A stretch of 64,000 nt of DNA from Pycnococcus provasolii (Eukaryota; Chlorophyta; Pseudoscourfieldiophyceae; Pseudoscourfieldiales): positions 464,594-528,593 of the forward strand of contig CP150578.1 of the NCBI GenBank assembly GCA_049487715.1, in the 5' to 3' direction. The notes under the pieces were generated by a model. That model saw nothing but the letters and a program-made list of their open reading frames with translations, was not told where the DNA came from and did not search any database. Below are positions 30,601 to 39,910 of the stretch, in pieces (position 1 is the stretch's first letter; each line of letters opens with the position of its first letter). A program made the translations under genes and the position numbers.

Positions 30601-32481
30601 GACGTTGTGAAAGCGCTCAGGGAAGTGTGCGGCCTGACAACTCTCATGTGCGGTGACGGTGGAAACGACGTGGGCGCGCTGAAGAGCAGCCACGTCGGCC
30701 TCGCTCTGCTGTGCGGCTTCGGGACGGCAAATGCGCAGGATCCGAGTGTGACTGAGAAGTTGAGATCCGGAAACGCCGATTTGCAGGCGGATGGCGCAGG
30801 CGCAGGCGCAGGCGCAGGCGCCGTGCAGGAAGATGCATGGACGAAGGCTAAGCGCATCGCGCGCGAAAATCAGGAGAAACAGGCGAAGCAGCGCGAGGAA
30901 ATGAGAAAGAAGCAAGCTGAATTTAAGGAGAAGCAGGCGAGATATCTCAAGGAGGAGATTGAAGAGCGCAAGGCGCGCGGAGAGGTTGGTTTCATGGCAA
31001 CGATGTCGGCAACGAAGGCTGTGCTTGGTCGGCTGCAGGCTGAGGCTCGCTCTCAGCAGGGTGACGCGATGCGAAAGCACGGCGGCAGCGGCTTCGCCGC
31101 TAGTGCCGCGCTTCTCGCACAGGCGGGAATGAGCGAGGAGGAGCTCGAGGCGGAAGGATCCATGGGTCTTCCAATGGTCAAGCTCGGCGACGCGAGTGTT
31201 GCTGCGCCATTCACCTCCAAGAAGCCGAGCGTGCAGTCGACGGTTGATATCGTTCGGCAGGGTCGGTGCACACTCGTTAGTACGATGCAAATGCAACAAA
31301 TTCTCGTGCTGAACTGCATGATCAGCGCGTACAGTTTGTCTGTGTTGTATTTGGACGGCATCAAGGCGAGCGAGAATCAGCTGATGGCGACGGGCATGAT
31401 GCTAACGACGGCTTCGTTCGCATTCTCGTTTGCAACCCCGCTCGACGCGCTGAGTTCCGTCCGCCCGCTCAGTTCCGTGTTCCATCCTGCGCTGTTCTTG
31501 AGCATCCTTGCTCAGATGGTGATCCACCTAGGGTGCATGCTGTTGGTGGTTTCGATGGCAAAGAGCCTGATGTCCGAAAACGAGGTGGCAGACAGCATGT
31601 ACACGGACGAAGAGTTGATACGGATACAAAGGGGCGAAGATCCGTTCGATTTGCTCGACAATGTCACTGCGGCGGCGAATGCGACGGTGGCGGCAGTCGT
31701 TAGAAACGTGACATCGCCGGCTGACTCTGACCTGGATGACTACGATAACGGCGGCTTCGATGAGGCGTCGAATGACGTGTTTTCCGACGGCACTGTGAAC
31801 CTCAATGTCACCGGATCTGGTTTGCCGAATATCACGCTCAGCGATACCAACTCCACCGGTCTGATGGGCGGACTGGTGAACGATCCGTTCAAGCCGGATC
31901 CAAGGCACAAACCGAATTTGCTCAACACTTGTGTGTTCCTCATTGAGACGGCACAACAGGTTAGCGTGTACATTTGCAATTACAAGGGAAGGCCTTTCAT
32001 GAAAGGCCCGCTGGAGAACAGCGCGCTGCTGTATTCGCTTGCCGTTTGTGGCACGCTCGCTTTCACGTGCGCGTTCGAGGTGAGTCCTGCACTCAATAAG
32101 TGGCTCGGCTTGGTTTCGCTGCCGTCTGACGAGTTTCGATGGACGCTGCTTGGATGTCTTGCCGTGAGCGTGTTTGGCAGTCTCACCGTGGATCGTATGC
32201 TTGTTTGGTATTTCGCGCCACACATTTTCAAAGCGCAGATGCAGGCAACGCTCGACAACGCCAACATGCTCGTGATGATGCACATCAAACGAATCATTTT
32301 CGGCATTGCCGCATTCCTCCTCGCCGCTCAATTTGGCGTTGTGGGCTTGTTTGGTGCTTACATGCTATTCAAGCGATACATGGCGAATCCGGGCATGCCC
32401 ATGCCGATGGGCGGTGGCGGTGGAGCAAGCCGTCAACAGGCAGCACCGGCGGCACCAACACCTTCCTCGTCGTCGGCATGA
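27694..32481 (+). CDS. P5A-type ATPase (ATP13A1/Spf1 family), ER
   Basis: 1595 residues. P-type ATPase signatures are in order: N-terminal membrane region, LTGESVPQ actuator loop (~335), PPELPM in M4 (~500, the P5A-type motif), phosphorylation site DKTGTLT (D545), KGSPEA nucleotide site, and GDGGNDVGALK hinge (~987). Spf1/ATP13A1 removes misinserted transmembrane proteins from the ER (family knowledge). The protein is longer than the family's usual 1,100-1,200 residues. Extra parts are an acidic, Ser/Thr-rich insert near residues 385-420, a Lys/Gly-rich insert (~835-855), a Lys/Gln/Glu-rich segment (~1050-1090) before the last membrane helices, and a lumenal loop with several N-glycosylation sequons (~1322-1395). 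The C-terminal helices and a Pro/Met/Gly-rich tail follow. Confidence 0.93.
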   Translation: MPPPSSSSSSKGALTSRVGGVALGHPSAITLMSLHVPRNYLLLTISQHLPFCGLYLVALYLRLRKDVPHFVPLVAMFLSVTMHVLLQLLQQWFMDFKCTVRYNAASKVALGVVVHARPRKNAGKPELCPLQADDEDDVAEDGDGLYFVFQKRKYVYSARTNTFDRVRCPKKEPLPHYTKSQGMATRGALSKAKRAHGRNVLSVPVPKFLDLYQQQLMSPLCVFQLFCASLWLFDAYWKYTCFSIFMILVMEGSTVFGRIKNLNTLRNIGGTGSAQRVWAYRFQRWAQIDVTDVVPGDIVTVDMPEGETETSIPFDAVLLGGAAVVNEASLTGESVPQMKEALSVGASNAEERLDMKGKDKVHVLFSGTSLVKVETAEEAADGVEGEKTSADTTTSSSKDGDAMNGGALIATTMPDGTKIPGCRCYVLRTGFASSQGKLMRMIEFSQQQVRGDTKETLLLLLILLCFALCGAGYVLHNGLKQGKKSVQELLLRCLMIMTSVVPPELPMQTALAVNTALMALLKANIFCTEPFRLPFAGKVNICLFDKTGTLTTDQLQATGAAVPSKKGDGSLAIASMKDAPTAFQLALCGCQSLVEVHGDLVGDPIETAALRGCGWRYVPADRRGFPAPKKTDAERAAEKAEKEKAIKEGRKIERKIDRTVPKDAAATFQVLHRFHFSSSLQRMAVLAKVQFKGQAPEHWALVKGSPEAVGTLLKSKLTLYDSVHRGLAARGQRVLAIAHRRLTDEEAKLASSPRAGELLDRAVIESNLEFDGFASFACLLRNDSGAVVEELRNADNLVAMATGDAPLTALVVASDVGMIRCCRKSTVALQKQQLVQASAEKGKDNGKGKGKEKENEKAEVSALSISMAAAPPLALHDSLLLVSKEGVPTTDPKCLVWRPALSLAGLEVHDGAEDMPYDPAAIPKLVKEGYNLCVTGEVYKLSCELYGPDANKHLSLVSTFARMPPDGKSDVVKALREVCGLTTLMCGDGGNDVGALKSSHVGLALLCGFGTANAQDPSVTEKLRSGNADLQADGAGAGAGAGAVQEDAWTKAKRIARENQEKQAKQREEMRKKQAEFKEKQARYLKEEIEERKARGEVGFMATMSATKAVLGRLQAEARSQQGDAMRKHGGSGFAASAALLAQAGMSEEELEAEGSMGLPMVKLGDASVAAPFTSKKPSVQSTVDIVRQGRCTLVSTMQMQQILVLNCMISAYSLSVLYLDGIKASENQLMATGMMLTTASFAFSFATPLDALSSVRPLSSVFHPALFLSILAQMVIHLGCMLLVVSMAKSLMSENEVADSMYTDEELIRIQRGEDPFDLLDNVTAAANATVAAVVRNVTSPADSDLDDYDNGGFDEASNDVFSDGTVNLNVTGSGLPNITLSDTNSTGLMGGLVNDPFKPDPRHKPNLLNTCVFLIETAQQVSVYICNYKGRPFMKGPLENSALLYSLAVCGTLAFTCAFEVSPALNKWLGLVSLPSDEFRWTLLGCLAVSVFGSLTVDRMLVWYFAPHIFKAQMQATLDNANMLVMMHIKRIIFGIAAFLLAAQFGVVGLFGAYMLFKRYMANPGMPMPMGGGGGASRQQAAPAAPTPSSSSA

Positions 32482-32776
32482 CCACTTTCGCAAAAGTAAA
32501 AAAAAAAAAAAAAAAAAACAAAATCGTTTATTCGGGTACTGTAGGTTACGCAGGGTCAACTCGCCGAGCCTCCCGGCGATACCGGTTCCCGGCCCTTTTT
32601 CGTTTCGGTATATTGTCGTCGTTTCCGCGACGTCGTTCTCGCTCCGTGATATCTCTTCACCGTATCAATGGCGTTTGGTGAGCTCGACGCGGCAGATTGA
32701 AAGTACAAAATATTGTTACAACAATTAACCACGACTCAACACGCGATATATGTGAAACATCGCGCCGGCGCAATTC

Positions 32777-35700
32777 TCATTGGGGGCGAGTGGATACAAA
32801 GGTGGCGTAGCCACTCGACCCAATGAGGAGCGCATCGGCGCGATGTTTCATATCGCCACCTCCCACGAACAGTCGAACGTCATGCGGGACGACGTGCGCG
32901 AGAAAGTCAGGTGGCGAGCTCGTCGCGAGCGTGCGGAGCACAGTAGCGTCGTCGTCGAGCGCGACGAGTGCCACGCCGCGTGGATGTCCCGTAAGTATCG
33001 CCATCGGAGGAAGTTCTTCGTCGCCGCGTGGTGGCAGCATGCATACACCGTACGGCGCGGTGAGAGGCGTGGCGTCGTCCGACGGCGCTTCAACGTGGGA
33101 CACGTCGACCGTGGACTCGTCCACCTTCACCACCGCGAGGGGTGCAAACATCTTTGTGGCGACGAAGCTTGTCGGCGTCGTTCCTGGAATTGGATGCAAG
33201 CTAACGATGCCTCGCACGTCCGTGGCAACCCCAAACAAGTTCATGTTCAAAGCGTCGTGAAGCACATCGCCATCCGCATTCTCTTCAGCTGGCGAAGGAG
33301 CCATGGCTGCAGCTTGCAATTCACGCTCAAGCTGCGCCTCCATTCTCGTGCCGTCAACGTCGATGCTAACGTCCAGCACAATCACGCCGTCGTGGGTACC
33401 GAGCACCACACGCGACAATTGCGCGTTGTCGCCATCGACGATGCGTGCGGCGAACGCCACCGATGGCACGGGACGCGCGCCTACAAGGCGAAGATGCGGG
33501 AGTGCTGTTTCACCCACCACGACACTGAAGAGGCCAATCAGGCCCTGCACGGCGTCATCGTCGTGACTTACGCTATCCATTGATGCATACGTGCACAGGA
33601 CCACGTATTCGACGCCGTTGATGAACGCTGTTGATATGCACGTGGGAACGTGCCCAGCGTCGAGCTGAATGGCATGCGCATCCTTGAAAGGGCCGAGACC
33701 GCCGTCTGTGATCTGGACGAGACGCACCGAATAGCTTTGCTTCGCGGTGTGCTGCGACGAAGATGTCACCACCACCGCACATCCGCTCGTGGAGTGAAAC
33801 GACGCAAACACCGGCGTCTCTCGCTTCTCATTTCCCGCGGCGCCAATACGATGCGAGGTGAAGCGGAGCTGCTCGGAACGATCGAGGCGGCCAACCTGCA
33901 GGCGCCACCCGCGCGGTTCCACCCAAGCGAAGCGATCGTCTCCAAGGGCAGCAATCAGGTGCGTTCCTGGCCAACCACCAACGCGCGTGGTCCTCCACTC
34001 CTCATCATCTTGCGTGATGAGCGCAGCGCCTTCGTCGCAGTACGCGAGCACAGCCCTGTCAAGCAGGAGAAGACGCGGCGCAGTGACGCCCACACAAACG
34101 CGACGACTGGGTACATGCGTGCCTCCCTCGAGCGGCCATCGAAGCGTGCTGAGCAGCACACTGCCTCCGGAGGTGCACGCGTAAGCGTTGATCGATCCAC
34201 TGTTGAAGCTCGTGATGTGTAAAGCGCGCGGCTGCTCCGGCGCGAGCGCAATAGTCATTGGGTGGCCACCAACTCCTTCGTTCGGAAGGATGTGCACCTC
34301 ATTTGTCACCCAGTATCCGATCGCCGCGGCATCCTTGCAGACGGCGAGCGCTGCAGCCTCGTGCAGCGCGTCATGCGTGGCAGTTAAGGCTGCGGAATCG
34401 TCCGTGATGCGTACCGTGCGCAGCTTGCCGTCGTCGCACGCCAGCGCGCAGCATCCTTCGTGGGAGGCTTCGGCAGCAATGATGCACGTGCTTGGCGGCG
34501 GCTTCCAGACGACGTGCTGGTGTTGCTGCATCCCACATAGACGAATTTCATCTTTGGTGATTTGCAGAACCGCTGCTTGGGATAAATGAGCCATCGCAAG
34601 CGTGGCAGAGCTGCTATCAATCCCGGGCAGATCCATCGCCGACATGCCCGTTTCTGAAACTTGCATGACCTCCGTTCTGTCATCCCAGCTGAAGCCTAGC
34701 CATTCGCTGCATCCAAATACTTTGTTCACACCCGCCGCGTTCGGTCCGTCCACAATATCCGTCACGATCGCTGCACCCACGTGCAGGCGTACGAGGCGCG
34801 CGGACGGGCCGCTGCCGCAGCATGCAAGGGCGTGCCACTCGTAGGGGGCCGCTGGCAGTGCGTCCGAGGCGCGCTGCGGGATATTTGATGCGATGCGCAT
34901 CGGCGTCACATCACGTACAGGCGCAATGTTCTCCAGAAGGCATTCGCCTGACGCTAAAATGTTGGCGTCCTTGTCCTCCTCTCCACCTTCCGCTCCTGGG
35001 AACGCCCATTCGCGTAGGAAGTCGGACTTGTTTGAATCGTCGCCGTCGCCCGTCGTCAGGATCACCTGGCTGTCACCACCCGCGCTCGCGATCACAAGCA
35101 TCGTCTCGTCGTCCGTCGGTAAAAGCAGGAATGCGGATGGCGGGCTGAATGTGCCGTCAACTGTGCGCATAATCCATCTACTCGTGTCAGTGATGCCACC
35201 TATGAGCTCGACAACATGGATCATGCCCGAGGCATCGCCGATCACCAGTGCAGTGCTCGAAGGCGTCTGCAGCGAGCACGTCGGCGGTGCTATGACGATC
35301 TCACACGTGCCCCCCAATTGCGGAGTGGTGTCCGTAGCCGTGTCGTAGCGAGGACACATGGTTATGCCGGACCTGCTCACAGCGACCAGGCTGTGATGAT
35401 CGTTGACGCGATCGTGCAGCTCGTGGAGCAGGCTCGTCCTTGGGTCGACGTTCGCCACAGCCCACGGTCCTGGACGCAGACTTGCGGCATCTTCGCCCAC
35501 ATCTAGGCACGCACAGTGCAAGCTTCTCGTTCCCTCATGCTGGTCTTCCACGAGCAAGGCGACGAGTAGGGCGTTATCCACCGAAGTTCCTGAGAGGAGC
35601 ACGACGTCAACAACGACGGGTGGCGTCTCCACGCCCGTGCCGCACACGTCGCTCGTGTGCGTCGGAAGCACGTCGGCGCTGAGGCTATCGTCAAACGATA

Positions 35701-36145
35701 ACGCGTGCAGGAGTCCGTCGTACAGCGCCGCGACGGCGACGCGTTTTCGCCCGTGTTGCCTCGCCGACGTGACGGCGGGTCTTGCGCACGGCACGAGCAC
35801 GGCGGGCGCGACGATCTTCTCCGTTGCCGACGCGACGGCGACGACCTGGCCGTCGTCGTCGACGACTCTGACTTTGCCCCGGTCGTCGACGACGACGACT
35901 GCGTTGTCATCAACGGCCGCCATGGCGACGAGCGACGCCGCTTCGTTGTGAATGTGCACGTGCGTCGTCGTGACTCCTAGTGGTGCGTCACTGTCGACGC
36001 GAACGCGTACGAGAGTCTGCGTCGCGAGCAAGTGTTTGTTGGCGGCGTGCGCGATTGGCGCGACCCGTCCGTCGTTGGGTATTGCGTGCGTTTGCAGTGC
36101 GTTTTTCGCCCGCATCCCAACGCCACTGTGAAAGTCGCCGTGCAT
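32777..36145 (-). CDS. DDB1-like triple beta-propeller protein (MMS1_N family)
   Basis: 1122 residues from ATG 36145, close to the 1,140 of DDB1. The frame stays open to 36313, but that part is Arg/Lys-rich and probably 5' UTR. DDB1 landmarks align in order: VAVAALYDGLLHALSFD (DDB1 reads L-R-L-Y-D-G-L), VALLVED with SLHCACLD, GGTCEIVIAPP, ALVIGDASGMIHVVEL, LVIASAGGDSQVIL (as in G-S-x-x-G-D-S-Q-L), ALACCGSGPSARLVRLHVGA and VIVLDVSIDVDG near the end. DDB1 is the adaptor of CUL4 ubiquitin ligases (family knowledge). The typical C-terminal helical segment (D-x-L/I-E-x-F-L type) is not visible, so the end may be divergent or lost. The gene starts 216 bp from the divergent ARL2BP-like gene. Confidence 0.7.
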   Translation of the reverse strand: MHGDFHSGVGMRAKNALQTHAIPNDGRVAPIAHAANKHLLATQTLVRVRVDSDAPLGVTTTHVHIHNEAASLVAMAAVDDNAVVVVDDRGKVRVVDDDGQVVAVASATEKIVAPAVLVPCARPAVTSARQHGRKRVAVAALYDGLLHALSFDDSLSADVLPTHTSDVCGTGVETPPVVVDVVLLSGTSVDNALLVALLVEDQHEGTRSLHCACLDVGEDAASLRPGPWAVANVDPRTSLLHELHDRVNDHHSLVAVSRSGITMCPRYDTATDTTPQLGGTCEIVIAPPTCSLQTPSSTALVIGDASGMIHVVELIGGITDTSRWIMRTVDGTFSPPSAFLLLPTDDETMLVIASAGGDSQVILTTGDGDDSNKSDFLREWAFPGAEGGEEDKDANILASGECLLENIAPVRDVTPMRIASNIPQRASDALPAAPYEWHALACCGSGPSARLVRLHVGAAIVTDIVDGPNAAGVNKVFGCSEWLGFSWDDRTEVMQVSETGMSAMDLPGIDSSSATLAMAHLSQAAVLQITKDEIRLCGMQQHQHVVWKPPPSTCIIAAEASHEGCCALACDDGKLRTVRITDDSAALTATHDALHEAAALAVCKDAAAIGYWVTNEVHILPNEGVGGHPMTIALAPEQPRALHITSFNSGSINAYACTSGGSVLLSTLRWPLEGGTHVPSRRVCVGVTAPRLLLLDRAVLAYCDEGAALITQDDEEWRTTRVGGWPGTHLIAALGDDRFAWVEPRGWRLQVGRLDRSEQLRFTSHRIGAAGNEKRETPVFASFHSTSGCAVVVTSSSQHTAKQSYSVRLVQITDGGLGPFKDAHAIQLDAGHVPTCISTAFINGVEYVVLCTYASMDSVSHDDDAVQGLIGLFSVVVGETALPHLRLVGARPVPSVAFAARIVDGDNAQLSRVVLGTHDGVIVLDVSIDVDGTRMEAQLERELQAAAMAPSPAEENADGDVLHDALNMNLFGVATDVRGIVSLHPIPGTTPTSFVATKMFAPLAVVKVDESTVDVSHVEAPSDDATPLTAPYGVCMLPPRGDEELPPMAILTGHPRGVALVALDDDATVLRTLATSSPPDFLAHVVPHDVRLFVGGGDMKHRADALLIGSSGYATFVSTRPQ

Positions 36146-36360
36146 GTTCCCGTGCCCCCCGCACAAGTGGCCAAAACAACGAGTGAAGTGCGCAGAGAGG
36201 TAGAAATGGGCGCGGCGCCGAAGACTCCCGGGGAGCAGGCCAAACCAACCCCGAATCAGCAAACGCCTGCCTTCCCGTTCCCGTTCCCTTGATCCCTTCC
36301 CTTCCCGCGGCATTCCTTTTTCTCTCTCTCTCTGGTTCCATCTCCTCCCCTCCCCTTGCC

Positions 36361-37188
36361 ATGCCCGCCCCCCTCGGACTCGCAGTCAACTCTCCTGCGA
36401 TTCACTCGCTCATGGCGGACGACTTCGAAGTGCTCGAGCACGCGCCAATGTCGTCGGGGGAACACGTCGGCACGATGGTCGACGCACAAACGCTCGAGGG
36501 GATGATTGCCGTCGAACACGGCGCGTCGAACGACGACTCCGACGGCGAGGGACTTCACCACGGGTCCGAGTCGGTGGAAGAACTCATCGCCATGGACACG
36601 GGAAACGAGCAAACCGACGAGGAGAACCACTTCGACAGGGTCGTCGGAGCGCTCGAGGACATCCTCATGGAGGAGGAGTTTGCGAGCGTGCAGACGCAGT
36701 TCTGCAGGCAGCACTGCCACGTCTTCCGCGGGGACCGAAGCGAGAACCGACTCGAGTACATGGACCTCTTCCAGGCGTACCAGGACCTCGTCGAGAGCTT
36801 CCTCGAGAGGCGACTCACGTCGCTCCTTGAAGGGTTTGACATGGCTGAGTTCCTAGCCACGCTCACGTCGCGCTGCTCGAACACGCTGCGCGGCGACCAA
36901 GGCGAGGGCGACGACAAGCTGCAGGGTGAGGTGTTTGACGTGCTCTTCAGCCTCACGGACTACGTGTGCTTCAAGGAACTCATGTGGACGTACGCCGACG
37001 AAGCGGCGGAGGTGATGGAGAACGGCGTGGAGATGAGTAGGCAGCAAACGTGGGGACTGCGCTGCGGGGGCGTCGCAATACACACCGACGAACAGGAGGA
37101 CGGTGACGCGAGACCTGACCTCGACGACCTGTTCTTGCAAACAAGCCCGATCCGCGTCGTGAACGGAAGCACCTTCGGCGGAGCTTGA
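36361..37188 (+). CDS. ARL2BP: ARL2BP (BART)-domain protein
   Basis: 275 residues from ATG 36361; ATG 36412 (MADDFEVLEHAP) would give 258 and may be the real start. The BART domain lies around residues 95-180: FDRVVGALEDILMEEEFASV, then QTQFCRQHCHVFRGDRSENR, LEYMDLFQAYQDLVESFLER and FDMAEFLATL. This matches the ARL2BP order with its F-D-x-V-V-G-x-L-E-D-I-x-M-x-x-E-F signature. ARL2BP binds GTP-ARL2/ARL3 and acts at centrioles and cilia or in mitochondria (family knowledge). The N-terminal 90 residues are acidic, Met/Glu-rich and specific. The C-terminus is acidic. The protein shares its promoter region with the divergent DDB1-like gene. Confidence 0.8.
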   Translation: MPAPLGLAVNSPAIHSLMADDFEVLEHAPMSSGEHVGTMVDAQTLEGMIAVEHGASNDDSDGEGLHHGSESVEELIAMDTGNEQTDEENHFDRVVGALEDILMEEEFASVQTQFCRQHCHVFRGDRSENRLEYMDLFQAYQDLVESFLERRLTSLLEGFDMAEFLATLTSRCSNTLRGDQGEGDDKLQGEVFDVLFSLTDYVCFKELMWTYADEAAEVMENGVEMSRQQTWGLRCGGVAIHTDEQEDGDARPDLDDLFLQTSPIRVVNGSTFGGA

Positions 37189-37408
37189 CTTATATTTCTT
37201 CAACAACTTTAATTAATTTCTACGAATTATTATTAAGATTTGATCGGTTTACAATTTCCTCGGAATATGGGCGCCTGTTATGGCGGTCGTGAGAAGTTGA
37301 AGGTAAAGTGTAGAATGATTGTTACTGAAGGTAGAAACGCGGAGCGAGCACAGATGCGAGCGCCGCGAGCACGTCCTGAGATGCTGGCGGCAGATCAAGA
37401 CGTGGCAG

Positions 37409-39226
37409 TCAAGACGTAGTCGGTTCGGTAACGGTCACGGACTCCAGGTTCCACGAGTAGTAGTCCGGATCCGTTTGCCCGAGTGCCGGGTGGCCCGCGG
37501 CGGGCCCCCCCCCGGCGCTGGCCTTTTTAAAGTCTCCGGCACATCTTTTTGTCGGCGCTTTTCCGCGGCAGGTCAAAGAGCGTCGGCGTGACGACATCTT
37601 TGACGTCGTCTTGCCTCCAAGCAAGGCACGAACGCGCCTCTCCTCCGCCTCCTCTCGAGCTGCATTCCGCGCGCCGCGCTCAGCATCGAACAATGCGAAG
37701 CGGCGAAGCAGCGCGTCTCCGCCACCAGCAGTTGGCGCGCCCGATCGAGCACGAGCGCTTGCAACGCGGCGCTGCATGCACGCCTTGTCCATCGCCCGCT
37801 TCTGCCGTGCGAGTGCAGACTCCTTCGCGCGTCTCGCGTCGCGCTCAGCTGACTCAGCGGCCAACCTCTCCTCACGCACACGACGAAGCGTGTCGGAGAG
37901 CGTGATCCAAGCCCTAGGCGCCTCTGACAAAGGGCGGTCCACATCGACGCGTTGACCATCGTGAAGGCGCAAGCACCAAGAAAGAGGTGTGTAGGGCACG
38001 CGCTCGTCGTTCTCGTCGTTGCGACCTCGTGCCAGTCCTCGACGAAGAAGCTCCATGTCACGCTGCAAAACGGCTGCTTGCTTCCTTCGAATGTAATGTG
38101 ACAGTGTTGCGCCGACAGTGTCGCCGTCGCCGCCGCCGCCGTCGCCGCCCTCGTTGTCGTTGGAAATGCGGCGAAAGACGTTTCCCTCCCGAGGTGCCGT
38201 GCTCAGCGACTCGCGCAAGAATTTTGCGGCGTTGCACTTTGGCAGCGTCTCCGTTCCCTTTCGCCCAAGAACGAGGTATCCACCCGGGCGCAGGTGCCTC
38301 ACAAGATGCTCGAGCGCTTTTTCTCTGAGGTCCGCGGGAAGGTACAGAAACAGTGCATATCGGCAGAGAATCACGTCGTACAGCTGAGCAGGGCTTTCGT
38401 CGCACATCCTTTCTTTACCCGCACTTCGGGTGTCTGCAGTCGACGAGACGTCGTCGAAGCGAGACGTCACGTCGAACAGATCTTGCTGTTCGAATGTCAC
38501 GCCCTCTCGGTACTTCTGCTTGATTCGATACAAGCACGTTGCGGCCGCCGCCTCCGCCGTGTTTGGATTCCGTGTCGCAATCACAGTTCCCCTTTCGTCG
38601 TCACTCTGCTCAACACGCTCGAAACACTTCGCCTTGACTTCGTCCGAGCACTCTCTCAGCGACACTTCGGGGTACACGCCCGCGGCTGCGAGTTGCACCG
38701 CCGCCTCCGACCTGTCCGTCGCGGTTACTTGCAGTTTTGGGCAGGCGTCGACTTGCGTTGCAATGTGCAACTGCCAAGCCATGCGAATGCTGTACGCCTC
38801 CTCTCCCGTCGCGCATCCCACGGACCATACACGCACGTCGCGTATCGTGCCTTGGTTTTGCTTCGCCGCCGCCGCAGCTGCTTGGTAGAGCACCGTGTCG
38901 ACGACGAAGTCCCACACGGCGTTATCTCGAAAGAACCTGCTGAAGTTTGAGATGTTGTAGTTGCGCCGTCGCCAGCGCCACCCGCGTAACCTGGGTGCGT
39001 ATTGCTGCGCGTCTGTCGTGCAGTTGTCCGTTCGAGCACCGCCGCTAGCCTCCTTGCTTATCTGCGATGTCGAGGTGCGAGAGTGCCTAGTCGTGGTCGG
39101 TTGAGTCAGGTGTAGTTCCTCCGCCGCGCGCCTCGCGCCCACCTGGTGACCATGAGAGGCGCTGTGCTGCGATAAGGTTGAGGTTGCGTTGACCGCCGTG
39201 CTGACTGGTTCGCCTCTGGGGCCCAC
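37409..39226 (-). CDS. CheR-like SAM-dependent methyltransferase
   Basis: 605 residues. The SAM-binding motif WSVGCATGEEAYSIRMAW (~136-150) matches the CheR C-x-T/A-G-E-E-x-Y-S-I signature. The family segment continues through LQVTATDRSEAAVQLAAAGV, a block with QQDLF, DVILCRYALFLYL (CheR D-x-I-x-C-R-N-x-x-I/L-Y) and LRPGGYLVLG. An FFRDNAVWDF segment precedes it, as in the CheR catalytic domain. The classic CheR N-terminal helical domain is missing. The first 100 residues are Ser/Thr-rich and could hold an upstream exon. The C-terminal 200 residues are Arg/Ala/Glu-rich and coiled-coil-like. Bacterial CheR methylates glutamates of chemoreceptors; the eukaryotic version has no known substrate, so transfer from bacteria is plausible but unproven. 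Confidence 0.75.
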   Translation of the reverse strand: MGPRGEPVSTAVNATSTLSQHSASHGHQVGARRAAEELHLTQPTTTRHSRTSTSQISKEASGGARTDNCTTDAQQYAPRLRGWRWRRRNYNISNFSRFFRDNAVWDFVVDTVLYQAAAAAAKQNQGTIRDVRVWSVGCATGEEAYSIRMAWQLHIATQVDACPKLQVTATDRSEAAVQLAAAGVYPEVSLRECSDEVKAKCFERVEQSDDERGTVIATRNPNTAEAAAATCLYRIKQKYREGVTFEQQDLFDVTSRFDDVSSTADTRSAGKERMCDESPAQLYDVILCRYALFLYLPADLREKALEHLVRHLRPGGYLVLGRKGTETLPKCNAAKFLRESLSTAPREGNVFRRISNDNEGGDGGGGDGDTVGATLSHYIRRKQAAVLQRDMELLRRGLARGRNDENDERVPYTPLSWCLRLHDGQRVDVDRPLSEAPRAWITLSDTLRRVREERLAAESAERDARRAKESALARQKRAMDKACMQRRVASARARSGAPTAGGGDALLRRFALFDAERGARNAAREEAEERRVRALLGGKTTSKMSSRRRSLTCRGKAPTKRCAGDFKKASAGGGPAAGHPALGQTDPDYYSWNLESVTVTEPTTS

Positions 39227-39910
39227 CCACCCCTCGAGGGCAGGCTGGCAAGGGACAGACGGAGGCGCCGGGAAGGTTGCCGTCCTCCTCCTCCTTCATC
39301 TTCACCTTCTTGGCCATGCCTCCTCCTCCTCCTCCTCCCTCCTCCAAATCAGACGTTGGTTGGTTGAACCCGCCTTACCCGCGCGATGCCGCATTGCCTT
39401 ATTTGCCTAGTGCCGCAAGCATGGCCGAAAAGCGACTATCAAGACATAAGCGTGCAATCCGTCCAAGAGGGCGGCGTGTTCAACTTATGACGGATTCCAG
39501 GCAAGCTTGCGGTGGCACCGTAAAAGCGTGTAGGTTTCACGGTGATTTGCAAGTTTCTGTCCTGTCCGTGGAGAGGTGTTAGGGGTTCCAGGCGACTTTT
39601 CAGTTTCTCTAGGAGTTTCAGAGGTTTCAGGGTTTCGCGGGAAAAACCACATTCCAAGCTTGTTCTTAGAAGAGGCACGCGCTCATTCCGCACAAAGCCT
39701 CACGTCAGAAGAACCTCGAAGTCCAATGGAGATCCCTTCATTTCCAACTGGACATTCAGGTCGGCGGAGAACAACGGGGCGATAGGTCGGCGGCGACGTG
39801 TCAGTTCGGGGATATCATTCGGGGATAGCAGAAGTACGCGCACTTGGTCGTGTCTCCTACCTTAGAAATACTGGATATTTCGGAGTAAAGTTGGTTGTCC
39901 AGAGAGCAGG
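39227..39910. other. Lower-GC stretch without a supported gene
   Basis: From about 39400 the base composition drops below its GC-rich surroundings and continues low to about 40340. No conserved protein is seen on either strand. It is the left part of a possible insertion that carries the ORF at 39911-40324. Confidence 0.4.

Noticed and set aside
36146-36313. N-terminal extension of the DDB1-like frame
   Set aside because: It is an Arg/Glu/Lys-rich stretch overlapping the ARL2BP promoter, so I start at 36145.
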